Assembly (NCBI RefSeq): GCF_025567265.1 | Contig: NZ_JAOQJW010000012.1 | Location: forward strand, 52,591-116,590 | Origin: Dorea_A amylophila | GTDB taxonomy: Bacteria > Bacillota > Clostridia > Lachnospirales > Lachnospiraceae | Direction: 5' to 3' | DNA: 64,000 nt | Part shown: one piece after another, positions 61,504 through 64,000 of the stretch | Layout: each line of letters starts with the position of its first letter | Position numbering within the stretch: position 1 is the stretch's first letter | The notes under the pieces: generated by a model | Told to the model about the DNA's origin: nothing | The model's input: only the letters and a program-made list of their open reading frames with translations | The model's database searches: none | Translations under genes and position numbers: made by a program

Positions 61504-63444
61504 ATGCGGCGTGAGAATGAACATGAAAAAAAGCAGAACGGATACTGCGAACAGGATATGGTGGATCAGATTGCACGATTGTCAGAAAACACAGAGGTAC
61601 CGGACAGTCTGAGACCGGAAAATATAGAACGGTTACTAAAAGGGAAAAAGCAGAAGAAACATTTTCATTCATACCGGATCGGACTTGCAGCAGCCTGTGT
61701 AGCAGTTGTGACGGGAATCATAGTGTGGCAGTATGGAAGCCTGCATCATGAAATGACAGACTCTAAAAGGATGTCAGCAGGTAATGCAGAAAGGAAGATC
61801 AGCGGCAGCAGGAAGATCAGGATAGCCGAAAGTTATGATGAAATCTATAAATATATCAAACGGTCGCAAGGTAACGAAGGAATTGCAATGTATGCAAGAA
61901 GTGGAAATGAGACATCGGCAGCAGCGGATACAGGCAGTGGGAATGAGACATCAGCGGCAGCAATGGACGCAGATGGCGGGTATTCGCAAACCAATGTCCG
62001 GCAGTCCGGTGTAGATGAAGGAGATATTGCAAAAACAGATGGAACGTATCTGTATGTACGGGAAGATAATGGCCGGACGATCGACATCATAGATGCCGGG
62101 AAAGGGCAGTTGGAAAAATACAATGAGATTACTTTGGAAAAAGAATATACGATCCAGGAATTTTATATAGATACAGACCGGAAGAAACTGGTGGCGGTAT
62201 GTCAGAAAGAATGTACAGATGCAGACAATAAAAAGCAGGTCGGTACAGCTGTCCGGCAACAGACAAAAACTGCGGCAGTCACCTATGACATCAGTGATAT
62301 CAAAAAGCCGGTAAAAGAAGGTGAAGTAACACAGAGCGGTACTTACAATTCATCGCGCATGGCAGACGGATACCTGTATCTGTTCAGTGAGTATTATACA
62401 GGAAGTAATGTGGTTAAAGATAAACCGATCACTTATGTACCGATGGTGAATGACAAAGCAATGAGCCAAAGCAGTATCTGCCTGCCTCCGGAAAACTGTG
62501 GAATGATGTACGAAGTGATCAGTTCCGTGGATATCAGTAAACCGGATGAAACGGCAGATCATAAAGCGATTCTATCTGAAGGCGGTCAGATGTATGTCAG
62601 CAAAAAAAATATTTACTATTATGAATCAGGGTGGCAGCAGGATAATCAGACTGTGACAACACTTAGAAAAATTTCTTATAATAAGGGGAAATTAAAGGCA
62701 GCAGCACAGGGAAAAGTAAAAGGTTATCTGAATGATACCTTTTCGCTGGATGAATACAAGGGCAATTTAAGATTATTCACGACAAATAATGACGAAAATC
62801 TGGTGACGATACTGGATAAGAAACTGGATAAGATCAGTACCATCGAAAATCTGGCAAAAGGCGAAACCATCTATTCTGCAAGGTTCATGGGCGAATCCGG
62901 ATATTTTGTGACATATGAGCAGGTCGATCCGTTATTCAGTGTAGACCTGTCCGATCCGGAGAAGCCAAAGATTCTCGGTAAATTAAAGATTCCGGGATTT
63001 TCCGAATACCTGCATTTCTATGGAGAAGACAGACTGCTCGGTATCGGAATGTCAACCGATGAAGAATCCGGCGTGGCAGAAGGAGTAAAAATAACAATGT
63101 TCAATATATCTGACCGGTCAGATGTAAAAGAGGAATCTACACTTGTGCTGGATGATCTGTACGGAAGCCATGCGGCATATGATTATAAATCGGTGCTTGC
63201 CGATCCGGAGAAAAACGTAATCGGATTATCCGGTTACAGCCAGAATGGGGAAAGCTATTATCTGCTGACATACAACCGGACAGACAGGAAATTTGAGACA
63301 ATCCTGCAAGAAGAAGTCAATGGAAATACATCTCAGGGAATCCGGGGAATCTATATAGAAGATACGCTGTATGTGATCAGCGGAAATATTATTGAAGCTT
63401 ATGATATGAATACGGGTGTGAAAAGCGGAGATATCATATTATAA
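61504..63444 (+). CDS. membrane beta-propeller protein, possible anti-sigma factor
   Basis: A 646-residue protein (ATG 61504 after AAAGGAG; an upstream ATG at 61480 is possible). The cytoplasmic N-terminus (about 1-55, DMVDQIARLSENTEVPDSL) looks like an anti-sigma head. A membrane helix (about 57-75) and a low-complexity Ser/Ala linker with two GNETSAAA repeats (about 135-155) follow. A secreted beta-propeller (pfam09826 type) begins with TNVRQSGVDEGDIAKTDGTYLYV. The propeller probably senses an outside signal. Coupled to the ECF sigma gene just upstream. Confidence 0.8.
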   Translation: MRRENEHEKKQNGYCEQDMVDQIARLSENTEVPDSLRPENIERLLKGKKQKKHFHSYRIGLAAACVAVVTGIIVWQYGSLHHEMTDSKRMSAGNAERKISGSRKIRIAESYDEIYKYIKRSQGNEGIAMYARSGNETSAAADTGSGNETSAAAMDADGGYSQTNVRQSGVDEGDIAKTDGTYLYVREDNGRTIDIIDAGKGQLEKYNEITLEKEYTIQEFYIDTDRKKLVAVCQKECTDADNKKQVGTAVRQQTKTAAVTYDISDIKKPVKEGEVTQSGTYNSSRMADGYLYLFSEYYTGSNVVKDKPITYVPMVNDKAMSQSSICLPPENCGMMYEVISSVDISKPDETADHKAILSEGGQMYVSKKNIYYYESGWQQDNQTVTTLRKISYNKGKLKAAAQGKVKGYLNDTFSLDEYKGNLRLFTTNNDENLVTILDKKLDKISTIENLAKGETIYSARFMGESGYFVTYEQVDPLFSVDLSDPEKPKILGKLKIPGFSEYLHFYGEDRLLGIGMSTDEESGVAEGVKITMFNISDRSDVKEESTLVLDDLYGSHAAYDYKSVLADPEKNVIGLSGYSQNGESYYLLTYNRTDRKFETILQEEVNGNTSQGIRGIYIEDTLYVISGNIIEAYDMNTGVKSGDIIL

Positions 63445-63491
63445 ATTTAAATTGGGATTTAATTTATTAACTGGGAAGCGGCCTCTCGGTC

Positions 63492-63707
63492 CTTGAAGGA
63501 AACAATAGATAAGGCTTCTTGTTCAGGTTCCATACCATAAGAAACACTAAGAGAGCCAGAATCACCTAAAAGCAAAGGAACTACGCTCAAACTCGGCGTT
63601 CGCCTCAAACACGTTCGCTTCGTTCCTTTAACGGTGATTCTGACTCTCTAACTATTTCTAATGGCATTCCACATTCACAATAATCCTTATCTATTGTTTC
63701 TTTCAAG
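63492..63707. repeat. nested long palindrome I (216 bp)
   Basis: The outer arms 63492-63514 and 63685-63707 match over 23 bases with one mismatch. Middle arms 63550-63566 and 63633-63649 match 16 of 17. Inner arms AAAGGAAC (63574-63581) and GTTCCTTT (63622-63629) are perfect. No gene lies within. Confidence 0.75.
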
Positions 63708-63863
63708 TCGTGACTGGCAGCGAATGTTAATAAATAAAATGCCCGGAAGTCTAACCCGGTGGAGGCCACTACGGTTACGCAATTGCTGTTTAATTCTTAA
63801 GGCATTTGATACACACGGAATAAAACTTGGAAAGGCGTTCCAGTGAATGTGAAAGAGGCGTTG

Positions 63864-63982
63864 GTAATTCTTAAGGGGCAAAATTCTGCGTTGGGTTTTC
63901 AAAATTTGACTGTCTGAGGCGTATGCCGAGTTTCAAATTTTGAAAGCCTGCTTTTAGCAGAATTTTACCCCTTTAGAATTGA
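63864..63982. repeat. nested long palindrome II (119 bp)
   Basis: The outer arms 63864-63889 and 63957-63982 match at 22 of 26 positions. Inner arms around 63896-63909 and 63933-63945 (TTTTCAAAATTTGA with TCAAATTTTGAAA) are nearly perfect. The 150 bases between the two palindromes (63,708-63,863) hold no gene; TAATTCTTAAGG occurs there and again in palindrome II. Confidence 0.7.
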
Positions 63983-64000
63983 CCCGCCGATGGAACCTGA

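Overview
The window looks like a chromosomal segment of a spore-forming, gut-type anaerobic Firmicute, most likely a Lachnospiraceae (Dorea / Coprococcus / Mediterraneibacter-like). The support is moderate GC, strong AGGAGG ribosome-binding sites, a reverse rubrerythrin with PerR, MecA, sporulation genes (a YdhD-like GH18 protein, CwlD, BofA), RicT, and a Flp/Tad pilus operon of the Gram-positive type. This assignment is an inference from gene content only. No rRNA or tRNA genes were seen.

Layout. 1-6.2 kb: end of an alpha-galactoside uptake and cleavage operon (binding protein tail, two permeases, GH36 alpha-galactosidase, GH13 amylosucrase-like enzyme), then an ECF S-component. The operon visible here has no ATPase, but an MsmK/UgpC-type ATPase sits alone at 55.9 kb. 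7-10.8 kb: oxidative-stress pair (rubrerythrin, PerR) with palindromic operator candidates, an SH3-NlpC/P60 wall hydrolase with a WalR-like box, a 285-bp gene-free cluster of seven DnaA-box-like sequences, a DUF1858 protein and MecA. 11.2-16.8 kb: spore/wall enzymes, Sua5, Upp, dCMP deaminase and BofA.

17.0-42.2 kb: a Tad pilus operon (tadZ, tadA, tadB, tadC, a 58-residue Flp pilin, a DUF5702-like protein, two TadE-like proteins, an A24 prepilin peptidase, a DUF6382-like protein) split by a 16,982-bp mobile element. The element (about 18,777-35,758) lies inside tadA. The two tadA fragments join in frame (…QA-L/F-NTGHDG…) if it is removed. Its ends carry a 9/10 inverted repeat flanking hexamers AGGCAC and AGGCCT, as expected for Tn554-like tyrosine-recombinase elements. 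It encodes three tandem tyrosine recombinases, a TnpC-like (DUF6262) protein and a TnpV-like protein. Its cargo is an XRE regulator, an unknown 162-residue protein, a type IIL (MmeI-like) restriction-methylation enzyme, a DUF262/DUF1524 (GmrSD-like) nuclease, an untranslated region with two related structured RNA-like elements, decayed mobilisation genes, and a MerR/aldo-keto reductase pair.

42.3-64 kb: rhomboid protease, orphan histidine kinase, HIT protein, two ECF-like sigma factors, MurG, secreted and membrane proteins of unknown function, MtnN, then a tight housekeeping operon (PLP decarboxylase, guanylate-kinase-like, HolB, RicT, TrmN6-like, RsmI), MsmK, a CdaR/PucR-like regulator, an aconitase-family hydratase, and a sigma factor paired with a membrane beta-propeller protein. 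The last 550 bp hold two nested long palindromes.

The most notable points are the tadA-splitting element with its defence cargo and structured RNA candidates, the DnaA-box cluster, and a 30-bp inverted repeat bracketing the start of a TadE-like gene.
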